Below, one piece after another: positions 1-12,901 of a stretch of DNA of 64,000 nucleotides. The stretch covers positions 25,101,956 through 25,165,955 of the forward strand of contig CM049312.1 of NCBI GenBank assembly GCA_026874595.1, in the 5' to 3' direction. Made by a program: the position numbers and the translations under genes. This stretch comes from Sipunculus nudus. Taxonomy: Eukaryota > Annelida > Sipuncula > Golfingiida > Sipunculidae. The notes beneath the pieces are model-generated. The model ran no database searches. It was not told the DNA's origin and was given only the letters and a program-made list of their open reading frames with translations. Numbering within the stretch: the stretch's first letter is position 1; each line of letters starts with the position of its first letter.

Positions 1-38
1 CCAAAGTTCTGTGGCAGCTAAGCATCCCAGCAGGAAAA
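1..38 (+). CDS. Gene A exon: end of first CUB half-exon (partial)
   Basis: The first bases read KVLWQLSIPAGK and end at donor GTAAAT in phase 0. The matching exons of genes B and C end WILSVPAGQ and WTLAVPAGK at the same point. This fixes the CUB identity and shows that the gene starts left of the window. Confidence 0.85.
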
Positions 39-1180
39 GTAAATATTTAAGTTATATCAAACATATAGTGAGTGATCAGTTCCTTGTTTGGCTATATATA
101 GCAGGGGAGGATTTAGGGCGCCCCCTGCCCCCCCCCCCCTTTTTTTGACCTAACCAACAAAATCTGGGGAAGAAACTCATAGTACACCGTCACGCTTCCA
201 GTTACAATGTATGTCTTGCTTTATAATGCATTTAAGTTACCCTAGATTGCCCCCTACCTCCCCCCCCCCCCCCCGCTCGGTGCTTCGTGCCTCGGCTCAC
301 GCGCTTCGCGCCCTCGCAATGTGAGACCCCCATATCCTCAGTTCCTGTATCCGCCCCTGTACAGTACCTTACGTAGAAGCGGATCCTAGCCCCCTCACCT
401 TTTACAACCGCAGCAACCTCTTTTAAGGGTTTAAGACCACTTGTTGCGGCCTGGACCTCCCGTTTCCGGACCCTGGGACCTTTAGTATAGGGTTTCTCAT
501 TAGTCCTCCTAGGATCGATCCCTCCTCTTCCTAAATCCTGGATCTATCCCTAAAATGTGTCATATAAACTTGCAGGCAAGGGTTTCAATTTTATTATTCT
601 CAGTTTCATAAGTTCATGCTTGATTTATTGAATAGCAAGCTGTCAAGAGGTCAAACTGTTGGACTACATGGCTTAGGGTGCGTGGTTCTTTCCAGAGCCC
701 CAATCACAAATTATCGAAATACCGATTAAACAGAGATTCGCTCTGTTGTGTTAACGACTGCATATCACTCCTTGGTTATTCGTATACCTGGGGATATATG
801 AAAACCTGACAACCTGAAGAATACACGTTAACATCACGACAAATTATGTATTTGAAATTTCATTCCCATATAAATATACAATGTTCATCTAGCCCTGTTT
901 TCAACATACAGTGAATATGAAACATAAATAGATACACAATTCAGTTTCAGTTTTCGGCTTTTTGTCCCTTCATGAATTTTAATAAGACATCAGTGACCCA
1001 TTACTTGTGTTTCGGGCGTTTTCCCCCGAGTTGAAATTTCCGAGTTGGTTTTCTGTCGCGAATTGATGTGTTTGAAAATTGAATATAATTTTATCTCAAA
1101 TAATACACACTCCGAGTTTACATGATTGTGCTACAATACACTTAAACGCCGTCTCTACCACTTTAACCTGTGACGCTTTG

Positions 1181-1231
<51 letters not shown>

Positions 1232-3944
1232 GGGATGTGTATGCGTCAGTGTTCCAGAGTTATAATAACAATACAATATGATATATATAATAAAGACACA
1301 CTCATCCTATATCTATTGCTATTTTTAGCAGGCTGTGAACCTGATATTCATTTCCTTTAACACGGAGGAGAACTATGACAAATTGGTTGTGTTCACCACG
1401 GAGCAGGGAAGTGAGAAAAAATTAGAAGAGTACACTGGAGACCTGGGGAATTTCAACGAGTCGTTCATCCTCTCATCAAATGTGCTGGAATTTAGATTTA
1501 CATCAGATTCTACCGTCACCGCGGATGGTTTCAAGATCAGCTACAATTTAGTCGGTAGGATACGTTTAAACCATTAAATACGAATCCAGGGCTAGGGGCG
1601 TAGCCAGCCCCCCCCCCCCCGGTCGCATCCAGTACTCGCCGACCTTTCGGAATTTCACATAACCCAATAATAATATATATATATTATATTATTATATTAT
1701 ATATATATTATATTATATATAGAAGGTATATTTACCTCTAAGCTCTCCTGTGGGATTAGAAAGTGTGATCTCTGTTTGTCAACAATTTGAAAATTAGCTA
1801 TAGCTGTCTACCCAACATGTATAACCTGATCAGCAAACATAATATGAAGGTTCTAAATACTGACAAAGCTGTGAATGTATCTCAAAAACAATGTAACTGC
1901 CGTAAAAAAGACGAATGTCCTATGAATGGTCAGTGCCAGCTGAGATGCATTGTCTATAAGGCAACAGAACAGACCATGACGAGAAACACTACACAGGGTG
2001 TACTGAAGATGATTTCAAGACCAGATACAATAGCCACAAACAATCCTTTCGTAACAGATCCCACGCTAAAAACACTGAACTGTCTAAACACATCAGGTCA
2101 CTAAAAGACAACATCATCAAGTACAAGCTCTCCTGGGAAATCTCTGCCAAGGCAGCACCTTTCTTCTGTGGGACTAGAAAGTGTGATCTTTGTTTGTCTG
2201 AAAACTACTTATAGCTACGGCCCTCCTGGATCATTGTTGAACTCAAGAGCTGAAATTCTCTCAAAGTGCCGCCATCAAAACAAATTCACTCTGAAATGTT
2301 TTAAAACCTAGCATTCGTACTAATATTCAACGTGCCCCCTCATCCACCCCCCCCCCCCCCCCCCACACACACACCACGAGGATCCGCTGGACAGACTTAC
2401 CTGATCAGGTAGTTGTTCTCTCACTGTTTTGCAGTATCGAGAGACATGGCGTTACCAGTACCCAATGGCGAGTTTATCGAGTAGAGTCCACTTAGTATGA
2501 GTCTAGTATTGTATATTTGCCTTTTATATTGTATATTTGCCTTATATATTGTGTATTTTCATAGGTTATGTGGATTGATATCATATGTATACTACTGATA
2601 TGTTCACTGCTTCCAGGACCCTATTGCAAATCAGTTTAATATGCTAAATGAGCATCCTGGTAATATATCTTTGTATTATATACAACAAACCTCTTTGCCC
2701 TGTTATGTTCCATTATCGCACGTGTACCCCGACCAATCCTATTGTACCCCCGAGTACAATAGGATCAGTGTCAGTCTTTCACATGCCCTCCCCCCCCCCC
2801 CACCGAATCGCACAAAGAATAATCTCATAATCGCGTAAAGTCTCGGCTTTTCAAACCACGCAGTTAGCTTCATTCTAACCACATTCACCTGATGATCGTG
2901 TCGCATCCTGTGAAACAGACTGTTGTGAATTTACCGTGTTGTTTTTCTTCAGTTATATATTATATATATATATATATATATTAAAAATATATATATATAA
3001 CATTATATATTGTTTAATTGGCGGATCCGGAGGGTGCGCCTTCGGCACCCGGCCCCCGCTGAGCTGCAATATCTCTCATTTTATCTAATTTCCCAAATTT
3101 CGTTTTTTATAGTTCTCTTTATTAATTAGATTAATTAGCAATTAGATTATGCAAGTTATCTGCAGTTTAATGCTTTCAAATTCATAAGTTGAAGATGAGG
3201 ATTAATATGAACAGCCGCGGAACAACTGCAGAGCACCAGACCCTGGTTGGGGTCGACTGTGAACAATCACATGGCTCCTCTGGTTATCTCGCGATCTATG
3301 CTCTTGGTAGTCTTGTGTGCTTTCGAGACCACGGACCCCGTAAAATGCAAATTTTGAGGCAACAAATAAAAAATAAATGCTATGGTTCTTAGGCACCGCC
3401 CGCGTCAATTTTTACACCCCCCCCCCCCATCACTTTTTTTTTATTTTGATTTCATTTTCAAGAAGATAAAATAATACAACTGTTGATAAGATTTATTTTG
3501 TTATGTAGCGCTTTTTCCTGTTTAGCAAATAATTATGTTATTTTCATGCTTTTTCCTGGGCATAGGACATTTAAATCAAAACATACAAAAAAAAAAAATT
3601 AAATAACGCCCGGCCGCACTGATTTCTTAAATAATCGCCTGTGAACCAAACCTTAATTTCTGGCCTAACATAAGACTTCAACATATCAGTTGTTTCACTC
3701 CGAGCATTACATTCAAAAGATAATATTTTCTAAGTTATAAACGTAAATGCGCCTTTGCGCCATTGACTTTAACCTGTTGAAAACGATTGAAATTTTATAT
3801 TTTTATTTTGTAGAAATATAAATAGTAAATATTGAACCACTATACAGTTTGACTACGTAACGCAAAGACATAAGGGAATACATGTATTCATACCATATAA
3901 TATATAACGTATAGTCCTAATAATATGATAATAATAATAATAAT

Positions 3945-3990
<46 letters not shown>

Positions 3991-4742
3991 GTATATGTAA
4001 CAGTTTTCAAAGTACCCATACATGTATATTAGCACCCCCTCCCCCTCCTTCCCCCGTATTCGAATATCTTGATCCGCCACTGATCATGACCCCTCCCCTC
4101 CCTCAATCCCGGCTTCGCCCCGGCTGACGTCAATACGTGGGTGGGATGGGGAGGTGGTGGGAGTTTATATCCGCGAACTTTTAGCAATCGGGATAGTCAA
4201 TGTAATAACCCCCTCCCGCCCCCCCCCTGGATATTCATAGGGTAATATTTATATATTGGAAATGATATAATTAACAAGTAGAATTATAGACTATTATATT
4301 TCTGAGTTTTCAATGGAAAATCTTAACCTGATTCAGCTAATTATCCCGCACTCTTGAAGATAAATGACTCCGCAGTACGAAGCAAAATCCAAAAAGATTT
4401 TTTAAACAAATGTTGGGGATATTGTTGGAGATATGATAAAAGTACACATGAAACATATTTTCGTCATATCAATAAGGATATCCCAAAAGTGCATATGTGA
4501 TTTACTTTATATTATTGATATTTACGTCGATAAGGAAAAGTACACATGCAATATATTTTATATATTCATAGAGATATAACTAAAGTACAAATAAACAGGC
4601 TTTTTATATTCAAATATCGAGATATAACAAAAAGTACACATGACATTTTTTATTTTCATAGGGATGAGGCAATAGTACACATAAAACATATTTCTTATTC
4701 ATAGAGATATAACAAAAAAGTACACATGACACACACACACAC

Positions 4743-4785
<43 letters not shown>

Positions 4786-5389
4786 TATATAAATAAATGT
4801 TCTATGGTATTATACTCATGAATCATGGACATGTTTTATGTTCATAGTGTACAGATGAAATACAATGCTGATATTCATTTAGATGTATTAAAAATTAAAA
4901 GTATCAGAAAAATTGTTTATATATTCCAAGAGACATAACAAAAGTACACATGAAACATTTTTTATATTCACAGGGATATAACAGAAAAGTTCACATAAAA
5001 TACAATTTTTTACATTCAAGGGGATGTAGTAAAATACACATGAAAAATGTTTATATTCCTAGAGATATGAACTATACACATGAAACATTTTTTTTTCATA
5101 GATATATAACAAAAAAGTTCACATGAAATACAATGTTGACATCCATTTGGATGTAGTTACATATCAGGTAAAATGTTCATACATTCCTAGAGATATAACA
5201 AAAGTACACATGATACATATTTTATATTCACAGGGATATAACAGAAAAGCACACATAAAATGCAATGTTGATATAATTGGGGATATTATAAAAATTCACA
5301 ATAGAAATATTTTTATATTCCTAGAGATTTAAATATACACATGAATTCTACAATCATAGAGATATAAAAAAAGTTCACATGAAATACAA

Positions 5390-5457
<68 letters not shown>

Positions 5458-6049
5458 GTTCTATGGTATTATACTCATGAATCATGGACATGTTTTATGT
5501 TCATAGTGTACAGATGAAATACAATGCTGATATTCATTTGGATGTATTAAAAATTAAAAGTATCAGAAAAATTGTTTATATATTCCAAGAGACATAACAA
5601 AAGTACACATGAAACTTTTTTTATATTCACAGGGATATAACAGAAAAGTTCACATAAAATACAATTTTTTACATTCAAGGGGATGTAGTAAAATACACAT
5701 GAAAAATGTTTATATTCCTAGAGATATGAACTATACACATGAAACATTTTTTTTCATAGAAATATAACAAAAAAGTTCACATGAAATACAATGTTGACAT
5801 CCATTTGGATGTAGTTACATATCAGGTAAAATGTTCATACATTCCTAGAGATATAACAAAAGTACACATGATACATATTTTATATTCACAGGGATATAAC
5901 AGAAAAGCACACATAAAATGCAATGTTGATATAATTGGGGATATTATAAAAATTCACAATAGAAATATTTTTATATTCCTAGAGATTTAAATATACACAT
6001 GAATTCTACATTCATAGAGATATAAAAAAAGTTCACATGAAATACAAAC

Positions 6050-6080
<31 letters not shown>

Positions 6081-8349
6081 TAAATGTTCTATGGTATTAT
6101 ACTCATGAATCATGGACATGTTTTATGTTCATAGTGTACAGATGAAATACAATGCTGATATTCATTTGGATGTATTAAAAATTAAAAGTATCAGAAAAAT
6201 TGTTTATATATTCCAAGAGACATAACAAAAGTACACATGAAACATTTTTTATATTCACAGGGATATAACAGAAAAGTTCACATAAAATACATTTTTTTAC
6301 ATTCAAGGGGACGTAGTAAAATACACATGAAAAATGTTTATATTCCTAGAGATATGAACTATACACATGAAACATTTTTTTTCACAGAAATATAACAAAA
6401 AAGTTCACATGAAATACAATGTTGACATCCATTTGGATGTAGTTACATATCAGGTAAAATGTTCATACATTCCTAGAGATATAACAAAAGTACACATGAT
6501 ACATATTTTATATTCACAGGGATATAACAGAAAAGCACACATAAAATGCAATGTTGATATAATTGGGGATATTATAAAAATTCACAATAGAAATATTTTT
6601 ATATTCCTAGAGATTTAAATATACACATGAATTCTACATTCATAGAGATATAAAAAAAAGTTCACATGAAATACATTGTTGATATTCCTGGGGATCGGGT
6701 AAAAATACACAAGAACAATGTCTGTATATTAAGAGATACAAATATACAAGTGAAACATATGTTTCATCATATGATTTTATCTATCGGGATATAGGAGAAG
6801 CACATACGAAAGACATTTCTGTAGTGTTATTTACTTTTTTCAGACTGTCCGCAAGGAACATGGGGCCAAGGATGCGGGGAAAACTGCTCAGTAAACTGTG
6901 CCAGTACATGCAAGGTGAAGGATGGTTCCTGTACCTGTATACCGGGCTACACCGGTAGTCTTTGTACCGAACGTAAGTGTATATACACATTTTTGCTGCT
7001 TGTATACGTATTATCATTGTCCAGAGGCCGTTTCCGTGGAATCAAAATTAATCAATCTAGCCCCTGTCAATGATTAATACCTCTTCAGCCATGTGCTTAA
7101 ATAGGTCAGTACACCTGGAAAAAAACACTTTGTGATGAAGATTCGGGATTTTGAAATAAAAAACTTCATGTTCAAGTGTCTTGCTAAACCCTTCTCGGAA
7201 AACCTGTAACTCTTTGATGAAACGATCCTGGAATGTGACCATATGTATGTTCTGTGAATCTATAGTAAATGTAGAATATCATGCAATTATCATCAGTGGA
7301 CAACAAAGTTTATCTTTTAACCTTGGACATCCTGATGGTCAGACCAATGAGAGCTTGTGTCCCTGTGTAATCTGAATCAACGTGAGCGAGTGTCGCATGT
7401 TTAAAATTTTGGCTGGACGCACAGTGCAATATCAGCGGTCTGATTAAGGTTTTGTTCTCTGTGCGCTCTTCGGTTTTCCTGCCAAGAAAACCTTGCAATA
7501 GCAAACAACAGTTAAACACGAAAGGATGTCTGGAACGACCGCATTGTATATCCGCTGCGTGAGGAGCGAACATCCTCAAAGAAATGTTGTATACGAGGCC
7601 ATTTAGAGCTAAATCAGGAAAATAATGAAAAAAAAAAATACAGAAATAATATTTAAGAAGTAGTTTGCGAATGAAGCAGAAATTAAGTCGTTTCAACTAT
7701 TGTTTTTTTTAGAATGTCAAAAAGGAAAATGGGGCCAAGGTTGTAAAAACTCTTGCTCTGCCCATTGTGCGACTCCGTGCAAGAAATCGGATGGATCATG
7801 CTCCTGTAAACCAGGTTACAGAGGCAGACGTTGCTCCGAAAGTATGTTTTTCTGAGATTACATTGCCAAATAATTAAGAACATGTAATACTTTATATTTA
7901 GGGACAATAGCTTGAGTATTGTAGCGGAGTTCTCATTTATCTTTTATCGATGTGATAATATTAATATATTTAAAAATTAATAATTTGATATTCTACTCTA
8001 ACAATTTCTGTTCATCTCCACTGACTTCTAGATAACCAAGATTCATATAATACAATATAAAAACTATAAGTGACTTAATAAGAAGTCCGTAAAGTGATTT
8101 TACGTGTGTACTACTTGAAGAGGACACATATTTGTCCGATGAAATATTAGATAAGACCGTTACCAAAGGAAATAATATTTATCTAGATCTTTAAGGATTT
8201 TTAAAATGACAGCTATCAAGCCAATGGCGCTTTCAGGCACGATGCCAGCAACAGAAGCATTCTTCACCACAGGACTGGGTGAGTATTATTATGTTCAAAT
8301 TTTCGTACAGTCTTAACATGCTTGTTTTCCAAAGTACATGTATAAAGAC

Positions 8350-8409
<60 letters not shown>

Positions 8410-8510
8410 TCTGAAAGGATTTGATAGCCATTCCAGGATGAAAATGCTCTATACATAAAGTGAGCACGAAACCTGCGGGTAATGACATTAAGCATTAATG
8501 CATTTTTATG

Positions 8511-8561
<51 letters not shown>

Positions 8562-11500
8562 ACCATATTAATGAGCTGATACTTATTCCACTATCGTTGT
8601 TATTTTATCAACTTGTATGATGGTTTATTTGCACGTTCTTTTTATTACTCTGCCTATGTTTGCCCGAAATCGTGACAATAGTAATACGTCACGTATATAC
8701 CTTAACAAGGTTGAAATTTATATGATAATGATACCATTCACCCAGTTCGAGGTTTTAATAAATATATATAATAACATTAAAATATAAAAAAAAATATTAT
8801 TTACAAAATATTCAGGTAGAGTCAGCTGGTTAAATGCTTAGGTCATCTTTTTGTACTCCAACATGCAGCTCTGTGTCATTATGGACCGGGTTGTGAGAAT
8901 CTTTGTGCTAAAGGCTGCGCCAACTCTTGTAACCAGATCTCTGGAGAATGTTCCTGTCGTCCTGGCTACAAGGGCTCCAAATGTGATGGAAGTAAGCTGT
9001 ATCTAATCGCCTGTTGTTTGTCACAGCAAAGGCTTTGCTAGCTACTTCTTGCGTGTGTTAAAAACTTGGTGACAGTAACACACATTTGTCAATTTAAATT
9101 GTATGTATTTAAATTGATGAATGTAAGTTATGTATACACTCCCCTTGCGCGTGTTTAAATGTGATAACATTAGGATAGTGGGAGTAGAGTAGCATATCTT
9201 CTTCGTAACCTGTAGTATTCTGAAGCGTCTTCTACCTTTAAGTTTTTCATACATTTGACAGTTTTTTTAAATGATATAACCATATGACAGTAACCTATTT
9301 TAAGTGTGGTGATGTGCGGACACAGTAAAATCCACAATATCGTTTTGCATTCAATCATGAAAGTTGTTATCTAAAACTGCATGTGAAACTAATTTATAAT
9401 TTTATATAACATTGCTTTATATGATGTTGCAGCTTGTGATCCGGGTAGCTGGGGTTGGAACTGCCAGAATCGTTGTTCCTTGAATTGCGCAACCCCAAGG
9501 TTATGTTCAAGTGATGATGGAATATGCGTAAAGGGTTGTCAACCTGGCTACATTGGGCTAGACTGCAGCGTCCGTATGTTAACCTAGTCTTTTAGCTAAC
9601 TTCAGTAACTGCACAAATATTCGGAAAATGAAGTTGACTTCCAAGTCAAGTCTTCGATTAGATCTCTCTTCGTGCTGCCTGAAATTAGGACTATCTCCTG
9701 AAATGTCAAAAGAGCAAGCCTTATTATCGGTTTTATTCATTAGTTGGTTGTGTAAACGATAATACAAATATTCATAACAAAGCAACCTTCGGCTTCACTT
9801 TTTCAGTTCTACTGCAGGTTATGTTTCTATCATTAGAAATTCAAACTGTTAAATTTATGAGAAACTTAAAGGTAGAAAACGCTTCAGACGGCAGGTTATG
9901 AAGAATGTAAATCGCTTATTCACCGTACAGCATGCCCAACCGGGACGTTCGGGTCAAGGTGTAAGTCACAATGTGCTCAAGGATGCAAAAACTCATGCAA
10001 CTCGTCCTCCGGGGAGTGTATGTGTCGACCTGGGTTCAAAGGAGCTACCTGTGATACAGGTAAACTTAGTTAACCCTACAAGGGAAGTGAAAGATTTTGA
10101 AATTATTTAATAAATATTCCAGTCAGTATTCTACCACTGCTGCCTCTCCCACTGAACGTTATCAATACTTATGTTTAAGAATATAAATATTGTACAGTTT
10201 TGTTTCGTGTCACAGCTAGTGCAAGGGCAAAAAACCCATCTTACATTCCCAAGAGATAAAAAATATATTTATTGTAGAAAAGTAAAGTAAATCACGAATA
10301 CAGTCAAAATATTAGACATTTCGCAGAATAAAATCTTCGAAACTAATTTAAAACTTACGTGAAATTTGTACCAATAGCCCGCAAATCACACCAGTTTATA
10401 TTTAAATAAATAGTTGTTGCATTTATGAGTTTTGAATAGTATTAACCAAGTGTCTTTTATAGCAATCAATGAGTTGCAAGCATAATTTATTTTCAGAATC
10501 CGCATCTATTACAGGTCTCGGCTTTAAGTAAAATGTTGACCGTCTTTTATCAATATCAGACACATTTTCCAATGAAGAAAAACTTGAGTGATTATAGATT
10601 TATTATTGGACTGTAGCACCTCAATAACTTAAAATACACAAAAATTACACTCATACCTACTGCACATTTTACGGCCACTTAATCGTGTATGACACATATT
10701 TTTATCGTTAGTACGGGGAACAGGAAACATAAACCTTATATCATAATTAAGCAATTATAAGCCTCAGTGACTACATATTCCTTACAGACAATCTATAAAA
10801 TACGTGGTCGTATTGCCTGTTTAATATATCATCTATTAAAATCCCTTGTTCTCGGTTGTAATGAAGAAATAGATAATCGTATGCATTATACGTTGGAGTA
10901 AATAACTCTTCTAGTTTGTTTGCTGTGACCGAATGGTAAATCCTCCATGCTGTATGTGCTTATCAGCCACCCCCCCCCCCCCCCAAGACTGTTGATTATT
11001 CGGTCACGTATATGAACTCCCGTTAATAGTTCTAACAAACATAAGTGCTGTGCAATTTGCCTAAGTAGATATTGATTCACGTTCAAGCCTTTGCTAACTT
11101 GGCATTGATATACATTACATGTCCATATGATACGACATGCATACCCGTAAAAGTCACATTTAAAGATATTTAATTTGTTCCTAGAGTGTGCCGCCGGTGA
11201 GTGGGGTCCAGATTGTCTACGGAAGTGTCCCGCCAACTGTGATCAAACTCGGCCGTGTGACAAGACTGATGGTTCATGCTCGTGCAAACCCGGTTTCCAT
11301 GGCAACAAATGCGCACAAGGTAACCATGATCAAAACGGTTTTAAATTTTGATTCAAATCTCTGAAATGGCAAATTAAAAAAGTTCCTTTAGAAATCTAAA
11401 AAAAAAAAAACAAGCTAATTAGATATGTAGCCCTTCATACGAGATATGTAAAAATATCCCTTAACTTAGATTCTGCCAACAGAATATGACTGTCGCTGGT

Positions 11501-12843
11501 GATTACAAGGAGAATAGTTATTTGACTTTAAAAATAATAAATGTGGTCTTTCGTTAACATCAATATCAATGTTTTACATTGTTCATTTCCTATCATATTC
11601 TGCTACGTCATCATTTAAGTTGATAGTCTATAGTTAATTATAGAGCTCTTACTACTAGAAACCAAATATAAAACATATTATATATCTATAATATCTATAA
11701 TATATAACTATTATATATCTATAAAAGTCGAGCATATTTTATAGGCAGTATAGTGAGGTGGATGTAATAGGAGTCGTCACACCCAGAAGTGGGGACATTG
11801 ACATGATTGAAAACATCCTGTTCGTGACAATCACCGGGAAAAAACCCAGGCTATCTACGGCATCATCTAATCTCTATTTAATCAAATGGAGAGTTGCATG
11901 GCCTGAATTAAAGTAATATACAGTCTACCCTCTGAACCCCTTTGTTTATTTATCATTGACCTTCGACGGTGTATTGGTCAGAGGGTTTCAAGATTGGCAC
12001 ATTCAAAATGACATCATCATAGACATAAACAGCACAGATTCAATCGGCACTGGCAAATTTATTTGGGCAGAACAAAGTCAAAGGGGCCCAATCACTTATA
12101 AAAAATGTTAAATTGACACCAAAAATAACTTCTTCACTTTGGAATAAATATTTACCTGCAAAAATTTTGCACTGCAACCGTTTGCTTAATCCTGTAAACG
12201 AAAAAAACGGACCGGCCGCGATCACATGTGTCAACACAGCGAGTGCATTTTCCGGGCCACAACGTGCCAATCAAGTGATTCCCTCACTGACGTGGCCAAA
12301 AATGTGATGCATGTTCCCGCTGGCTGAAACATCGCGTGTTGCGGGTTACAAATGGACTTGTGATCACGCGGCCTTGTTATTGTAAATAAACACACGTGGA
12401 CTGTGTTAATCAACATGCAGTGCAGTAACAAGCTGTTAAACAGCCATATATGAGATACTGAGACTCTCTGCTGGGATGCTTTCGCTAGGAAACTTTTATA
12501 CAGTATACAGCAAAACTGAACTGATAGTGAGAAAGAATAGGGATAATATTGTTACTAATTATGTCCCTTTAACATTTTCTAAACCATGTCAATATTTATG
12601 CCCCCCCCCCTTTCTGTTTTGTATTTGCTGTACAGTATTTGCATGTTCAATACTTAATGTAACCATAGAGAGACATATAGGATGGACTGAACAGTTATCA
12701 TTGACAGGATGTCCTGGAGGAACATGGGGTCTGGACTGCAGAAACAACTGCTCTGATGGTTGTTTAGCCGACTGCAAGAAAACTGATGGGTCCTGTAAAT
12801 GTAAACCGGGATACAGTGGTAGCCGATGTATTGATGGTAGGAC

Positions 12844-12901
<58 letters not shown>

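Larger units (their letters stand above)
1555..6843 (+). other. Large intron of gene A filled with repeats
   Basis: No EGF or CUB exon was seen here. It contains a GGGGCG/C-homopolymer element near 1590-1625, a Penelope-like fragment, several (AT)n tracts, C-tracts (for example 2347-2364 and 3417-3429), a GC-rich hairpin-like piece at 3020-3060, and the 4.4-6.7 kb tandem repeats. Confidence 0.7.

Noticed and set aside
3853-4080. Open frames made of YIYIYIYI
   Set aside because: Pure translations of (AT)n microsatellites; the same holds for those near 8264, 16239, 31426, 40462, 54629, 57335 and 58662.
5123-6618. Three near-identical open frames beginning MKYNVDIHLDV
   Set aside because: They are copies of a tandem DNA repeat in an intron, AT-rich and without domain features. 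Conservation is of DNA, not protein.
9898-10110. Open frame over EGF module 5 of gene A
   Set aside because: It is a shifted frame of the real exon 9931-10059; the exon frame has the cysteine pattern and splice phases.
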